Notes: generated by a model from the sequence alone, not told the origin. A DNA stretch of 28,700 nucleotides from Methylotenera_A sp049687015 (GCA_049687015.1 JBAVIP010000033.1:1-28700); one strand, 5' to 3'. Shown: positions 1-8,520, counted from the first letter of the stretch. Made by a program: numbers and translations.

Positions 1-607
1 ACAGCTGCTCACGCACTGTTACCGTTTTGCCAGCCGTATGCGCAGAATCAGAATATGTAAAAAACCAGAACAGAATTGCAGTAACCAACATAAGCACCGC
101 ATACACCTGCGGCACCATCGTCCAGCCGTAAGCCACCACAATGAGTGGTGCCACCAGCTTAGTAACGGCAGCACCTGTGTTGCCTGCACCAAAAATACCC
201 ATCGCCAGACCTTGACGGTTTTTTGGAAACCAGCGTGCACAGTAGGCAATCCCCACGGTGAATGACCCACCAGCAACGCCCACAAATAACCCAGTAAGTA
301 AGAAGTGCCAATATTCAGTACAACGCGAAATCAAGAAAATCGGAATCACGGTTGAAAGCATCAGGATGAAAAATACGATGCGTCCGCCAAACTTATCAGT
401 CCACATACCAAGCGGCAGACGAATGAGCGAGCCGGTTAGTACTGGCATTGCAATCAGAATGCCAAACTCCGTTTCGTTAAGGCCAAGGGTCTGCTTGATC
501 GGGATACCAATCACGGCAAACATCATCCAAATCATAAAGCACACGGTAAAAGCCAGCGTACTCGCAATAACCACTGACCAAGCTTTATATTGTTGCGCTG
601 CCATCAT
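1..607 (-). CDS. narK: NarK-type nitrate/nitrite transporter, N-terminal part
   Basis: Major-facilitator transporter moving nitrate and/or nitrite across the inner membrane. About 202 residues are present and the C-terminal half lies beyond the left edge. The translation starts MMAAQQYKAWSVVIASTLAF and shows successive membrane helices, the MFS loop-2 motif around RLPLGMWTDKFGGR, and the nitrate-porter signature GIFGAGNTGAAVTK in helix 5, which is diagnostic of the NarK/NNP family. An in-frame stop lies just upstream, so only two adjacent ATGs (607 and 604) can start it. AGGAG sits 4 and 7 bases upstream of them, so 604 may be the one used. It diverges from nosZ over a shared 251-base control region, which fits joint control by oxygen, nitrate or NO. 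The family is clear. Which subtype (proton symport NarK1 or antiport NarK2) cannot be told from half the protein. Confidence 0.9.
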   Translation of the reverse strand, partial: MMAAQQYKAWSVVIASTLAFTVCFMIWMMFAVIGIPIKQTLGLNETEFGILIAMPVLTGSLIRLPLGMWTDKFGGRIVFFILMLSTVIPIFLISRCTEYWHFLLTGLFVGVAGGSFTVGIAYCARWFPKNRQGLAMGIFGAGNTGAAVTKLVAPLIVVAYGWTMVPQVYAVLMLVTAILFWFFTYSDSAHTAGKTVTVREQL

Positions 608-693
608 CCCTCTCCTACATTAATCACATATTGCAAGGTTAGGCTGATGCCGATGTCGCGCCTATTCTCCTGAAGTACAGGATGGAAGATGAA

Positions 694-709
694 AAAGAAC
701 TAGTTCTTT
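694..709. promoter_or_regulatory. Perfect 16-bp palindrome in the narK-nosZ control region
   Basis: AAAGAACTAGTTCTTT is its own reverse complement over all 16 bases. It lies about 90-100 bases upstream of the narK start in the divergent intergenic region. Symmetry and location suggest a dimeric regulator site. The sequence does not match Fnr, NarL, NsrR or NorR consensus sites that I know, so the regulator is unassigned. Confidence 0.45.
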
Positions 710-750
710 CGGCTAGTATCGGTAAATCCTGTTTGTATGTATAGTGGGCG

Positions 751-767
751 TGCGACAAAATGTCGCA
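751..767. promoter_or_regulatory. Inverted repeat upstream of nosZ, candidate operator
   Basis: TGCGACA-AAA-TGTCGCA has perfect 7-base arms. It is centred about 100 bases before the nosZ ATG and is the second palindrome in the divergent narK-nosZ region. It is not the Fnr/Dnr consensus TTGAT-N4-ATCAA, although a Crp/Fnr-family NO sensor or another dimeric regulator is plausible. No convincing -35/-10 pair was placed for nosZ. The rest of the 608-858 gap shows nothing else I can name. Confidence 0.45.
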
Positions 768-858
768 TCCTTGCAAGCCCGACCAAGCATTGCAGGGCAA
801 GGAAGTGCCGAAATGACGGTATGAGAGTGTGCTTGGCGTATTGATTTGGAGATAGACG

Positions 859-2790
859 ATGACGAATAAAACAGAAAAACCGACTGACAGCCCACAGAGT
901 ATCGAACGTAGGAAATTTTTAAATACGGCTGCAGTGGCAGGTGTCGCAGGCACATTCCTAACGGTAGGAGGATTGGCCGGTTGTAAAAAAGAAGGTGCAT
1001 CAACCGCTGGTGGAGCGACTGCGCCCGCCGCTGCCGGAAGTACACATGAGGTGGCCCCCGGCGCGCTGGATTCCTATTATGGTTTGTGGAGTGGCGGCCA
1101 TACTGGCGATGTGCGCGTACTGGGCCTGCCTTCCGGTCGCGAAATACATCGTATTCCGGTGTTCAACCCCGACGCGCTGGTAGGCTGGGGCATCACCAAC
1201 GAATCTAAAGCCGTGATGGGCACCAAAGCTGACGGTAGCCTGAAATACCATGTAGCCGATACTCACCACGTGCACGCTTCCTACAAAGACGGCACTTACG
1301 ATGGCAAGTACGCTTGGGTGAATGACAAGATCAACTGCCGTATCGCGCGTATGCGTCTGGATACATTTGAATGCGACAAGATTACTGAAATTCCTAACAT
1401 TCAGGGTTTCCACGGTATTTTCCCGGACAAGCGCGACCCAGTGGATCAAGCCATCAATTACACCACGCGCGTATTCTGTGGTGCTGAATTCGCAGCGCCA
1501 CTGCCTAATAATGGCCACGATATGGATGACCCAGAAAAGTACCATGCACTTTTCAGCTGTGTAGATGCTGAAACCATGGAAATGCGCTGGCAGGTGGAGA
1601 TTCATGGCAATTGCGACCTGACTGCCTCTTCTTATGACGGCAAGCTTGCCGCTACCAACCAGTACAACACTGAAGGCGGTATAAAGTACGTGGATATGAT
1701 GAGCGCAGAGAAGGATGCCTGCCTGTTCTTCAATATTGCCCGCATCGAGCAGGCAGTGAAGGATGGCAAATTCAAGACCTATGGCGACTCTAAAGTGCCT
1801 GTAGTAGATGGCACGCCTGACGCAAATAAAGACCCTAAAACAGCACTGACTGCCTATGTGCCAGTACCTAAGAACCCACATGGCGTCAATGCATCGCCGG
1901 ATGGTAAGTATTTCATTTGCGCCGGCAAACTGTCCCCGACCGGCACTGTAATCGATCTCAGTTTGGTGCTGAAATGGTTTGATGGCGAAATAAAAAACAT
2001 CTCCGAAGTCATCGTGGCTGAAGTTGAACTTGGCCTTGGCCCGCTGCACACCGCCTTCGATGGTCGCGGCAACGCCTATACTACATTGTTCCTGGATAGC
2101 CAGGTGGTAAAATGGAATCTGGAAAATGCCATTAAGTTCTACAAAGGCGACAAGAATGCCAAGTATGTGGTCGATCGTATCGACGTGCAATACCAGCCGG
2201 GCCACCTGAACGCCTCAATGTCAGAAACCAAAGAGGCGGACGGCAAGTGGCTGGCGGTGGGCTGCAAGTTCTCTAAAGATCGCTTCCTACCGGTTGGGCC
2301 ACTGCACCCGGAGAACGAGCAATTGATTGATATTTCCGGCGACAAGATGGTGCTGGCTTCTGAGCATCCGGTACGCCCCGAGCCGCATGATTTCATTATT
2401 GTCAAGCGTGACATCATTAAGCCACGTCAGGTTTATAATTTGGATGAATTCCCGAATGCAGTGAAAGATCCAAAAGAAGCCGGTGTTTTCCGCAACGGCA
2501 ATAAAGTGACCGTAAAAATTACCAGCATGGCGCCAGCTTTCTCTTTGAGCGACTTCAAGGTTAAAGTGGGTGACGAAGTGACGATTATCCTGACCAATCT
2601 GGACAAGGTAGAAGATTTGACCCACGGTTTCGCGATTGAGAAGTACAACATCAACTTTATCGTGAATCCGCAGGAAACCAAGTCAGTGACCTTTAAAGCA
2701 GAGAAGCCAGGCGTGTACTGGTGCTACTGCTCGCATTTCTGCCATGCATTGCATCTGGAGATGCGTTCACGGATGTTCGTGGAAGCGTAG
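859..2790 (+). CDS. nosZ: Nitrous oxide reductase NosZ, clade I with Tat signal
   Basis: Periplasmic multicopper enzyme reducing N2O to N2. The protein has 643 residues, the normal family length. The N-terminus carries a twin-arginine signal (ERRKFLN, residues 16-22) and a hydrophobic stretch ending VGGLAGC, so a lipobox-like Cys42 follows directly. The seven-bladed propeller holds CuZ ligands such as H136/H137/H139 in DTHHVH. The C-terminal cupredoxin has the CuA set CSHFCHALHLEM (C624, C628, H632, M635). GPLHTAFDGRGNAYTT and FLPVGPLHPENEQLIDISGD are hallmark NosZ stretches. The start has GGAG eight bases upstream. Tat export together with neighbouring nosR marks clade I and a betaproteobacterial type. 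It is separated from nosR by a terminator, so it may be transcribed alone from the palindrome-bearing region upstream. I see no broken catalytic residue. Confidence 0.98.
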   Translation: MTNKTEKPTDSPQSIERRKFLNTAAVAGVAGTFLTVGGLAGCKKEGASTAGGATAPAAAGSTHEVAPGALDSYYGLWSGGHTGDVRVLGLPSGREIHRIPVFNPDALVGWGITNESKAVMGTKADGSLKYHVADTHHVHASYKDGTYDGKYAWVNDKINCRIARMRLDTFECDKITEIPNIQGFHGIFPDKRDPVDQAINYTTRVFCGAEFAAPLPNNGHDMDDPEKYHALFSCVDAETMEMRWQVEIHGNCDLTASSYDGKLAATNQYNTEGGIKYVDMMSAEKDACLFFNIARIEQAVKDGKFKTYGDSKVPVVDGTPDANKDPKTALTAYVPVPKNPHGVNASPDGKYFICAGKLSPTGTVIDLSLVLKWFDGEIKNISEVIVAEVELGLGPLHTAFDGRGNAYTTLFLDSQVVKWNLENAIKFYKGDKNAKYVVDRIDVQYQPGHLNASMSETKEADGKWLAVGCKFSKDRFLPVGPLHPENEQLIDISGDKMVLASEHPVRPEPHDFIIVKRDIIKPRQVYNLDEFPNAVKDPKEAGVFRNGNKVTVKITSMAPAFSLSDFKVKVGDEVTIILTNLDKVEDLTHGFAIEKYNINFIVNPQETKSVTFKAEKPGVYWCYCSHFCHALHLEMRSRMFVEA

Positions 2791-2814
2791 TTTGTCGTTG
2801 ATGGTATCATCCCG

Positions 2815-2838
2815 GGGGAGGCCTAGCCTCCCCTTTTT
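2815..2838 (+). terminator. Rho-independent terminator after nosZ
   Basis: GGGGAGGC-CTA-GCCTCCCC forms a perfect GC-rich 8-bp stem followed by TTTTT, 25 bases after the nosZ stop and 26 before nosR. It should end most nosZ transcripts, giving more nosZ than nosR mRNA or requiring a separate nosR promoter. Confidence 0.85.
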
Positions 2839-2864
2839 ACCTTTTAAAAGTTGGTGGTAGCTCT

Positions 2865-5108
2865 ATGCGTATTCTGAATCTTCTGCGTGGTGGAATAAGT
2901 GTGCTGATGCTGGTGCTTGCATCGGCTGCATACGGCAATGCCTATGAGGCGCCACTGCCGGTACAGCTTTCCACTGATCCAGATTTATGTGCCTATGTTC
3001 CCTGCGGCGATGTCATTGCAGGTGCCGATAGTTTTTCGGAGCGCAAGGGGAAACCCACCTATGTCGAGGCATATCGCAGCAAAAAAGGCGATCATGGCGA
3101 GATTGATGACCATGAAGAAAAAAATGGTGACTCTCAAGAAAATGGCAATCATCACGGTGAGGATGACAGGCTTGAGCTGATTGGTTACGTGTTCCTATCC
3201 ACAGACATTGTGGATATTCCTGCCTATTCCGGCAAGCCTGTGGTCACCCTGATTGGCATGGACACCAAGGGCATTATTACCGGCGCAAAAGTGCTGCGCC
3301 ATAGCGAGCCGATTCTCCTGCTGGGCATCCCAGAGGGCGAGTTGACCAAGTTCATTAAGCAGTACGTAGGCAAGTTCGTCGGTGATAAGATCGAAATCGG
3401 CAAACCACGCGAGGGACAGAGCTATATCGGTCTAGATGCCATCACCGGTGCTACCGTGACGGTGGTTTCACAAAATCAGGTGATGATGCGCTGCGGCGTG
3501 CAGATTGCCAGACAGGTGGGTATTCTGAAACCTACCATACGGCCCCAGGCGAAATTTACCGAGCTTGCCAAAACACCAGCCTGGGATGATCTGGTTTCTG
3601 AGGGAGGCGTGCAGCGCTTGCTGGTCAAGCGAGAAGATGTCGGACTCGAAGCCACTGGCACCCCTTACCTTGATTTGTGGTTCGGTTATCTGAACCAGCC
3701 GACGCTGGGCCGGGCGATTCTCGGTAAAAGCAATTATGAAAGCCTGATGGCGCGTCTCAAGCCAGACGAGCACGCGATTTTTATTATCCGTACGGGCGGC
3801 GGCGAATCATTCAAAGGCTCTGGCTTCGTGCGCGGTGGCATCTACGACCGTATCCAGGTGGCTCAGGAAATGGATACCTTCACTTTCCGTGACCTGGATT
3901 ATCTCAACCTGTATGGCATCGAGGCTGCGGGTGCGCCCACATTCAACGAATCAGCCATCTTCATTATCCGTTCCAAGAGTTTCTCGGCGGCTTATCCGTG
4001 GAAACTGGTATTTCTGGCAAACAAGATGGACAAGGCCACAGGTCACAGGACGTTTACCAGCTTTGACGCCGAATCCTGGCTGCCGGCAGCTTATTTGCAA
4101 GGTGGTCGTCCCGTCGTCATTATGCCTGATCCAACCTGGCTGCGTATCTGGAAAGACAAGACTCTAGGAATTGTTGCCTTTACGGCCTTGTTGCTGTTAA
4201 TTGGCACGGTATACGCCAAGCGCGACTGGCTGGTGCGACGCTGCACACGCAAAAATAAACATTGGGTCGATGGCTTCAAGTACTTCGGTTGGGTCGCCAG
4301 TATCGGTTTTGTCGGCTTCGCCATGATGGCACAACCCTCCATTACGCAGGTACTGACCTGGTTCCATGCCCTGCTGTTTCAGTGGGAGTGGGAGCTGTTC
4401 CTGACTGACCCGTATATTTTCATCTTCTGGTGGTTCATCATTATCACCGTATTCATATGGGGACGCGGCTTGTTCTGTGGCTGGTTGTGCCCATTCGGCT
4501 CGTTGTCCGAACTACTTTACAAAGTGGCAGGCTGGGTCGGGCTTAAACGCTTTCAGTTCCTGCTGCCGGAACGCATCCATCGCAAGCTGAAATGGCTGAA
4601 ATATGCGATTTTCTATGGATTGCTGGCGGTATCGTTCTTCTCCATGGGGCTGGCAGAAAAGCTGGCAGAAGTTGAGCCTTTCAAGACCACATTTCTGGTC
4701 GGCATGTTCAATCGCGCCTGGCCTTATACCTTGTTCGTTGCAACTTTGCTCGGTTTGTCTATGTTCACAGAGCGGCCGTTCTGCAAATACCTGTGCCCGC
4801 TTGGCGCAGCACTGGCGATTCCTACCACCTTCCGCTGGTTTGGGCTCAAGCGCAAGCCGGCCTGCACTACATGCAGCGCTTGTGCCGCGGGCTGCGGTTC
4901 GCTGGCGATTAACCCTAAGGGGGAGATTGATCAGCGCGAATGCATGCTGTGCCTGGATTGCATGGTCATGTATTATGACGAGCATGCCTGTCCGCCACTA
5001 TCACAGGAGCGCAAGCGCCGGGAGCGCGCTGGGCTGCCGCTGACGCCGGTTGGCGCGGATGGTCACTACATCCCGATCATGCCTTTACCCGCTGAAGAAA
5101 AACATTAG
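2865..5108 (+). CDS. nosR: NosR, flavo-iron-sulfur membrane protein for N2O reduction
   Basis: NosR feeds electrons to, or maintains, NosZ and is needed for nos expression in studied denitrifiers. The protein has 747 residues. A signal peptide (about 1-27) leads into a periplasmic FMN-binding domain with DAITGAT (191-197), where T197 is the expected covalent flavin site. About five membrane segments follow, then two CxxxCP polyferredoxin motifs on the cytoplasmic side (FCGWLCP near 537, FCKYLCP near 641) and two 4Fe-4S motifs (CTTCSACAAGC near 667 and CMLCLDC with a trailing CP). Odd feature: residues about 74-102 are a hydrophilic insertion rich in D, E, H and G, just before the flavin domain, which I do not recall in characterised NosR. 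GGTGG upstream supports the ATG chosen. It heads the nosR-orf-nosDFYL run. Confidence 0.96.
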   Translation: MRILNLLRGGISVLMLVLASAAYGNAYEAPLPVQLSTDPDLCAYVPCGDVIAGADSFSERKGKPTYVEAYRSKKGDHGEIDDHEEKNGDSQENGNHHGEDDRLELIGYVFLSTDIVDIPAYSGKPVVTLIGMDTKGIITGAKVLRHSEPILLLGIPEGELTKFIKQYVGKFVGDKIEIGKPREGQSYIGLDAITGATVTVVSQNQVMMRCGVQIARQVGILKPTIRPQAKFTELAKTPAWDDLVSEGGVQRLLVKREDVGLEATGTPYLDLWFGYLNQPTLGRAILGKSNYESLMARLKPDEHAIFIIRTGGGESFKGSGFVRGGIYDRIQVAQEMDTFTFRDLDYLNLYGIEAAGAPTFNESAIFIIRSKSFSAAYPWKLVFLANKMDKATGHRTFTSFDAESWLPAAYLQGGRPVVIMPDPTWLRIWKDKTLGIVAFTALLLLIGTVYAKRDWLVRRCTRKNKHWVDGFKYFGWVASIGFVGFAMMAQPSITQVLTWFHALLFQWEWELFLTDPYIFIFWWFIIITVFIWGRGLFCGWLCPFGSLSELLYKVAGWVGLKRFQFLLPERIHRKLKWLKYAIFYGLLAVSFFSMGLAEKLAEVEPFKTTFLVGMFNRAWPYTLFVATLLGLSMFTERPFCKYLCPLGAALAIPTTFRWFGLKRKPACTTCSACAAGCGSLAINPKGEIDQRECMLCLDCMVMYYDEHACPPLSQERKRRERAGLPLTPVGADGHYIPIMPLPAEEKH

Positions 5109-5119
5109 GAAACATACGA

Positions 5120-5539
5120 ATGAGCCCCTCTGATCTAGATCCTGAGCTGTTACCTCCTTATGCAGACTCAACCAGTGCCTGGCTGCTGCATGAAACGATA
5201 GATCACTTATGGCCATGGAGCCAGCGCGGATTTCAGCATCACAAATGGGTGCTGGCGATAGGTATTGTTCTGGCACTGGCAGTTAGCGTAGTCTGGGTGC
5301 TAGCAGGGCTGGGCAAGGTGACTGCCGGTGCGGTGATTGGCTGGTGGGCGGGCTGGAGTGTGTTTGAGGTCGTGATTCGCATGTACTCCAAGCCTTATAT
5401 CAAAGAAGGCCCCTGGTGGCAGCGTCATTACCGTCCGGCTAGTATCATGGACATGCTGTGCTATGTCTCTTTCAAAAACCTGCTTGTCGGTGCCGTGCTG
5501 TTTGTTAGCCTGAAGGCGCTAGGCTTGCTGCAAATGTGA
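5120..5539 (+). CDS. Small membrane protein of the nos operon, function unknown
   Basis: The protein has 139 residues and no name I can assign. A hydrophilic N-terminus (about 45 residues, beginning MSPSDLDPELLPPYADS) is followed by about three predicted membrane helices (around HKWVLAIGIVLALAVSVVWV, GAVIGWWAGWSVFEVVIRM and LLVGAVLFVSLKALGLL), joined by a basic, aromatic loop (SKPYIKEGPWWQRHYRP). It starts 12 bases after nosR with TAGGAAAC as ribosome site, and its TGA overlaps the nosD start by four bases, so translation is coupled. The position between nosR and nosD suggests a role in NosZ maturation or electron supply, but no cofactor motif is visible. Confidence 0.8.
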   Translation: MSPSDLDPELLPPYADSTSAWLLHETIDHLWPWSQRGFQHHKWVLAIGIVLALAVSVVWVLAGLGKVTAGAVIGWWAGWSVFEVVIRMYSKPYIKEGPWWQRHYRPASIMDMLCYVSFKNLLVGAVLFVSLKALGLLQM

Positions 5540-6813
5540 GTCTGATGTTTTTTCATCGCATTAGTATTTTCTTCTTTGTGTGTCTGTGCCTCGCCGCTTT
5601 AAGCGTACAAGCCGCCGAGTGGCGTGTCGCGCCCGGGCAGCGCATTGCCGACTCCATCACTCAGGCAGCACCGGGCGACACTGTTCAGATTGAACGTGGA
5701 AACTACCAAGAAAACCTGAAGATAGACAAGCCCTTGCATCTGCAAGGCGTTGGACGGCCGACCATTTCCGGCGGACTGCAGGGCGATACCATCCGCGTGA
5801 CCGCGCCGGATGTAACGATAGAAGGCATTATCATCACCAACTCAGGCGGCGATTTAGGCAAGCAAAACGCTGGTATCTATATTCAGCCCGGCGCACACCG
5901 AGCTATCGTGCGTAACTGCGATTTTATCTACAACCTGTTTGGCCTATGGATACAAGGAGCCAATGATGTGAAGGTGGAGCACAATCTCATTACTGGCAAG
6001 CGCGATTTCTATTCCAGCCAGCGCGGTAATGGTATTCAGCTCTACAACACCGAGGGTGCCAGAATTATCGGCAACAATATCAGCTTTGTGCGCGATGCCA
6101 TCTACGTGGATGTCTCACACCATGCACAATTTCGCAATAACCGCCTGCACCACAGCCGCTATGGCACCCATTACATGAACTCTTATAATAACGTGTGGGA
6201 GGGTAACGAGACGTATCTCAACCGCGGTGGCTTGGCGCTGATGGAAGTGCGCAATCAGGTAGTGCGTAACAACGTGGCTTGGGGCAATCTGGATCACGGC
6301 ATTATGCTGCGCACCATTCAGGATTCGGTTATTGAGAACAACATTGTTGCCGGCAACGCGCGTGGATTTTTTATCTATGACGCGGAATACATCACGTTGC
6401 GCGGCAACCTGGTGGTGGATAACCAGATAGGTGTACACCTATCGGCCGGCTCAACACGTAATTCTGTTGAGGCCAACGATTTTATCGCCAACCACGAACA
6501 GGTCAAGTACGTTGCCTCGCGCGACGAAGCCTGGGGCGTGAAAGAGGGCAACTATTGGAGCAATTATCTAGGCTGGGATCGGGATGGTAACGGCCGTGGC
6601 GACATTCCCTACGAAGCCAATGACATGGTGGACAGGCTATCCTGGAAGCACCCAATGATGAAACTGCTGCTTGGCAGCCCGGCAGTACAAAGCTTGCGAT
6701 TGATCGCCCGGCAATTTCCTTTGTTACGTGCACCTAGCGTGGTGGACTCTGTCCCGCGTACAATGCCGCAACACACAGACTGGAGGCAGTGGCTTGGCAA
6801 ATATTATCATTGA
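5536..6813 (+). CDS. nosD: NosD, periplasmic copper-site assembly protein
   Basis: Periplasmic right-handed beta-helix protein that works with the NosFY ABC transporter and NosL to assemble the CuZ site of NosZ. The protein has 425 residues. A signal peptide (FFFVCLCLAALSVQAAEW) is followed by repeated CASH/parallel beta-helix turns, seen as many spaced N-N and G-I patterns such as NNLVVDNQIGVHL-like repeats. The C-terminus has the usual NYWSNYLGWDRDGNGRGDIPYEAND stretch (Asp-rich loop). I chose GTG at 5536 because it overlaps the previous stop as GTGA, the same coupling used by nosY and nosL. ATG at 5545 is an alternative, three residues shorter. The 3' end overlaps nosF by 20 bases. Confidence 0.95.
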   Translation: MSLMFFHRISIFFFVCLCLAALSVQAAEWRVAPGQRIADSITQAAPGDTVQIERGNYQENLKIDKPLHLQGVGRPTISGGLQGDTIRVTAPDVTIEGIIITNSGGDLGKQNAGIYIQPGAHRAIVRNCDFIYNLFGLWIQGANDVKVEHNLITGKRDFYSSQRGNGIQLYNTEGARIIGNNISFVRDAIYVDVSHHAQFRNNRLHHSRYGTHYMNSYNNVWEGNETYLNRGGLALMEVRNQVVRNNVAWGNLDHGIMLRTIQDSVIENNIVAGNARGFFIYDAEYITLRGNLVVDNQIGVHLSAGSTRNSVEANDFIANHEQVKYVASRDEAWGVKEGNYWSNYLGWDRDGNGRGDIPYEANDMVDRLSWKHPMMKLLLGSPAVQSLRLIARQFPLLRAPSVVDSVPRTMPQHTDWRQWLGKYYH

Positions 6814-7705
6814 GGGGCGAGGCGTTTCTCGATACTTCGGCGCGATACGCGCAGTGGATGGGGTCGATCTCGATATTCGTCCTGGCGAACTATTCGGCCT
6901 GATTGGACATAATGGCGCTGGGAAAAGTACGTTGTTCAAAATGATGCTGGGCCTGTTGCCATTGAGTAGCGGCGAGATTCGCATTGACGGTGAATCGGTC
7001 AGTGGTCGTAATTTCCGCAATGTGCGACGCAAGATCGGTTATTTGCCAGAAAACCTGGCCTTATATGACAATCTAACAGGGTTGGAAACGCTACACTTTT
7101 TTGCCAAGCTAAAAGGCGCCGACGTGCAGCAATGTGCAGCAAAGCTGGAGCGCGTTGGCCTTGCCGATGCCGCAAACCGGCGTGTGCGCGAATACTCCAA
7201 GGGCATGCGTCAACGTTTGGGCTTTGCGCAGGCTTTGCTGGGAGAGCCGAGCCTGTTGTTTCTGGATGAGCCGACCAATGGCCTCGATCCGGAAGCGATT
7301 CGCGAATTTTTCGTGATTTTGCGCGACCTGCAAGCCGAAGGTGTCACCATGATCCTGACCTCACATATTCTCGCCGACATTCAGGAGCGCGTGGATCGGC
7401 TGGCCATCATGAAAAACGGCAAAATCCAGAGCTGCGGCAGCGTTCAGGCGCTGCGCGAAACAGTGAACCTGCCATTGATACTGGAAATAGGCGGCACGGT
7501 AACAGCTGATCAGGTGGCGCAGATGCTGGACGGCCTGCCTGTCGTTTCGATTGAGGCACGACTTGATCGTCTATGGGTGAAATTGCCGCGCGAAGCCAAG
7601 ATGCAAGCACTCGCTCGGCTCATGACTATAGGTGACGGGATGCATGACCTGCACGTGCGCGAACCTTCTCTAGAAGATGTATTTTTTGGATTGGTAGAAT
7701 CATGA
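6794..7705 (+). CDS. nosF: NosF, ABC-transporter ATPase for NosZ maturation
   Basis: Cytoplasmic ATPase powering the NosFY transporter, thought to deliver a sulfur species for the CuZ cluster. It shows Walker A GHNGAGKST, ABC signature YSKGMRQR, Walker B LLFLDEPTNGLDP and switch TSHI. I place the start at TTG 6794 because GGAGG lies seven bases upstream (6782-6786) and the protein then begins LANIIIEGRGVSRYFGA, where the ABC fold starts. That gives 303 residues, the family length. Extending to ATG 6728 adds an unrelated tail read from inside nosD. It overlaps nosD at its start and nosY at its end (ATGA). Confidence 0.95.
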   Translation: MANIIIEGRGVSRYFGAIRAVDGVDLDIRPGELFGLIGHNGAGKSTLFKMMLGLLPLSSGEIRIDGESVSGRNFRNVRRKIGYLPENLALYDNLTGLETLHFFAKLKGADVQQCAAKLERVGLADAANRRVREYSKGMRQRLGFAQALLGEPSLLFLDEPTNGLDPEAIREFFVILRDLQAEGVTMILTSHILADIQERVDRLAIMKNGKIQSCGSVQALRETVNLPLILEIGGTVTADQVAQMLDGLPVVSIEARLDRLWVKLPREAKMQALARLMTIGDGMHDLHVREPSLEDVFFGLVES

Positions 7706-8520
7706 TTGAATTCGCACAAATCGGCACCATAGCCGGCAAAGAGTTCCGCGATCGCATCCGCAATCGCTGGGTGTTGGCCATTGCTGTGGTGTTTGCCGCA
7801 TTCGCACTGGTGATTGCCTATTTTGGCGCAGCGCAACAAGGTGCGGTGGGCTTTCGCTCCATCGAAATCACCATTGCTAGCCTAGTCAGCCTAGTCATTT
7901 ATCTGATTCCGTTAATTGCCTTGATTCTAGGTTTTGATGCTATCGTCGGGGAGCGCGAGCGCGGCTCGCTGGATTTATTGCTGACCATGCCCATCACCCG
8001 GCTGGAATTGGTACTGGGCAAATATTTAGGACTATCTGCCGCGCTGGCGCTTTCTACTGTGGCGGGATTCGGCCTGGCTGGCATTGCCATGGCAAATCAG
8101 TTAGATCTTTACGCGCTAATGAACTACAGCGGCTTCATATTAAGCTCGGTGTTGCTCGGCATGACCTTCCTCAGCCTGGCGGTGATGATCTCGGTATTTG
8201 CCAGCGACCGTGCCGGCGCCTCCGGGTTAGCGATTGCTTTGTGGTTTTTCTTTGTGCTGGTGTTCGACTTGCTGCTGCTTGGCGCGCTAGTGGCAACGGG
8301 CGGACACTATGGCGGTGCAATCTTTCCGTATCTGCTATTGCTCAATCCTGCGGATGTATTTCGCGTACTGAATATTTTTAGCCTAGAAGATGTACGTACC
8401 CTGTACGGCATGGCGACGGTCTTTCCCGAAGAACTAGCCAATCCATGGTTACTAGGTGGCATCATGCTGCTATGGATTGCAGCACCGCTTTCAATTGCTT
8501 TCTGGAGATTTAAACAATGA
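7702..8520 (+). CDS. nosY: NosY, ABC-2 type permease
   Basis: Inner-membrane permease partner of NosF. The protein has 272 residues with about six hydrophobic helices (for example WVLAIAVVFAAFALVIAYF, LVSLVIYLIPLIALILGF and LAIALWFFFVLVFDLLLLGAL). The conserved ABC-2 loop GERERGSLDLLLTMPITRLELVLGKYLG contacts the ATPase. Its start overlaps the nosF stop and its stop overlaps the nosL start, both as ATGA, so the three proteins are translationally coupled. Confidence 0.95.
   Translation: MIEFAQIGTIAGKEFRDRIRNRWVLAIAVVFAAFALVIAYFGAAQQGAVGFRSIEITIASLVSLVIYLIPLIALILGFDAIVGERERGSLDLLLTMPITRLELVLGKYLGLSAALALSTVAGFGLAGIAMANQLDLYALMNYSGFILSSVLLGMTFLSLAVMISVFASDRAGASGLAIALWFFFVLVFDLLLLGALVATGGHYGGAIFPYLLLLNPADVFRVLNIFSLEDVRTLYGMATVFPEELANPWLLGGIMLLWIAAPLSIAFWRFKQ

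Noticed and set aside
1000..2205. Long open frame on the minus strand (401 codons) opposite nosZ
   Set aside because: It lies wholly antisense to an unmistakable NosZ, resembles no protein, and arises from the codon bias of nosZ.
6728..6793. ATG-started N-terminal extension of NosF
   Set aside because: It reads through the end of nosD in another frame and adds sequence not found in NosF; TTG 6794 has GGAGG at seven bases.
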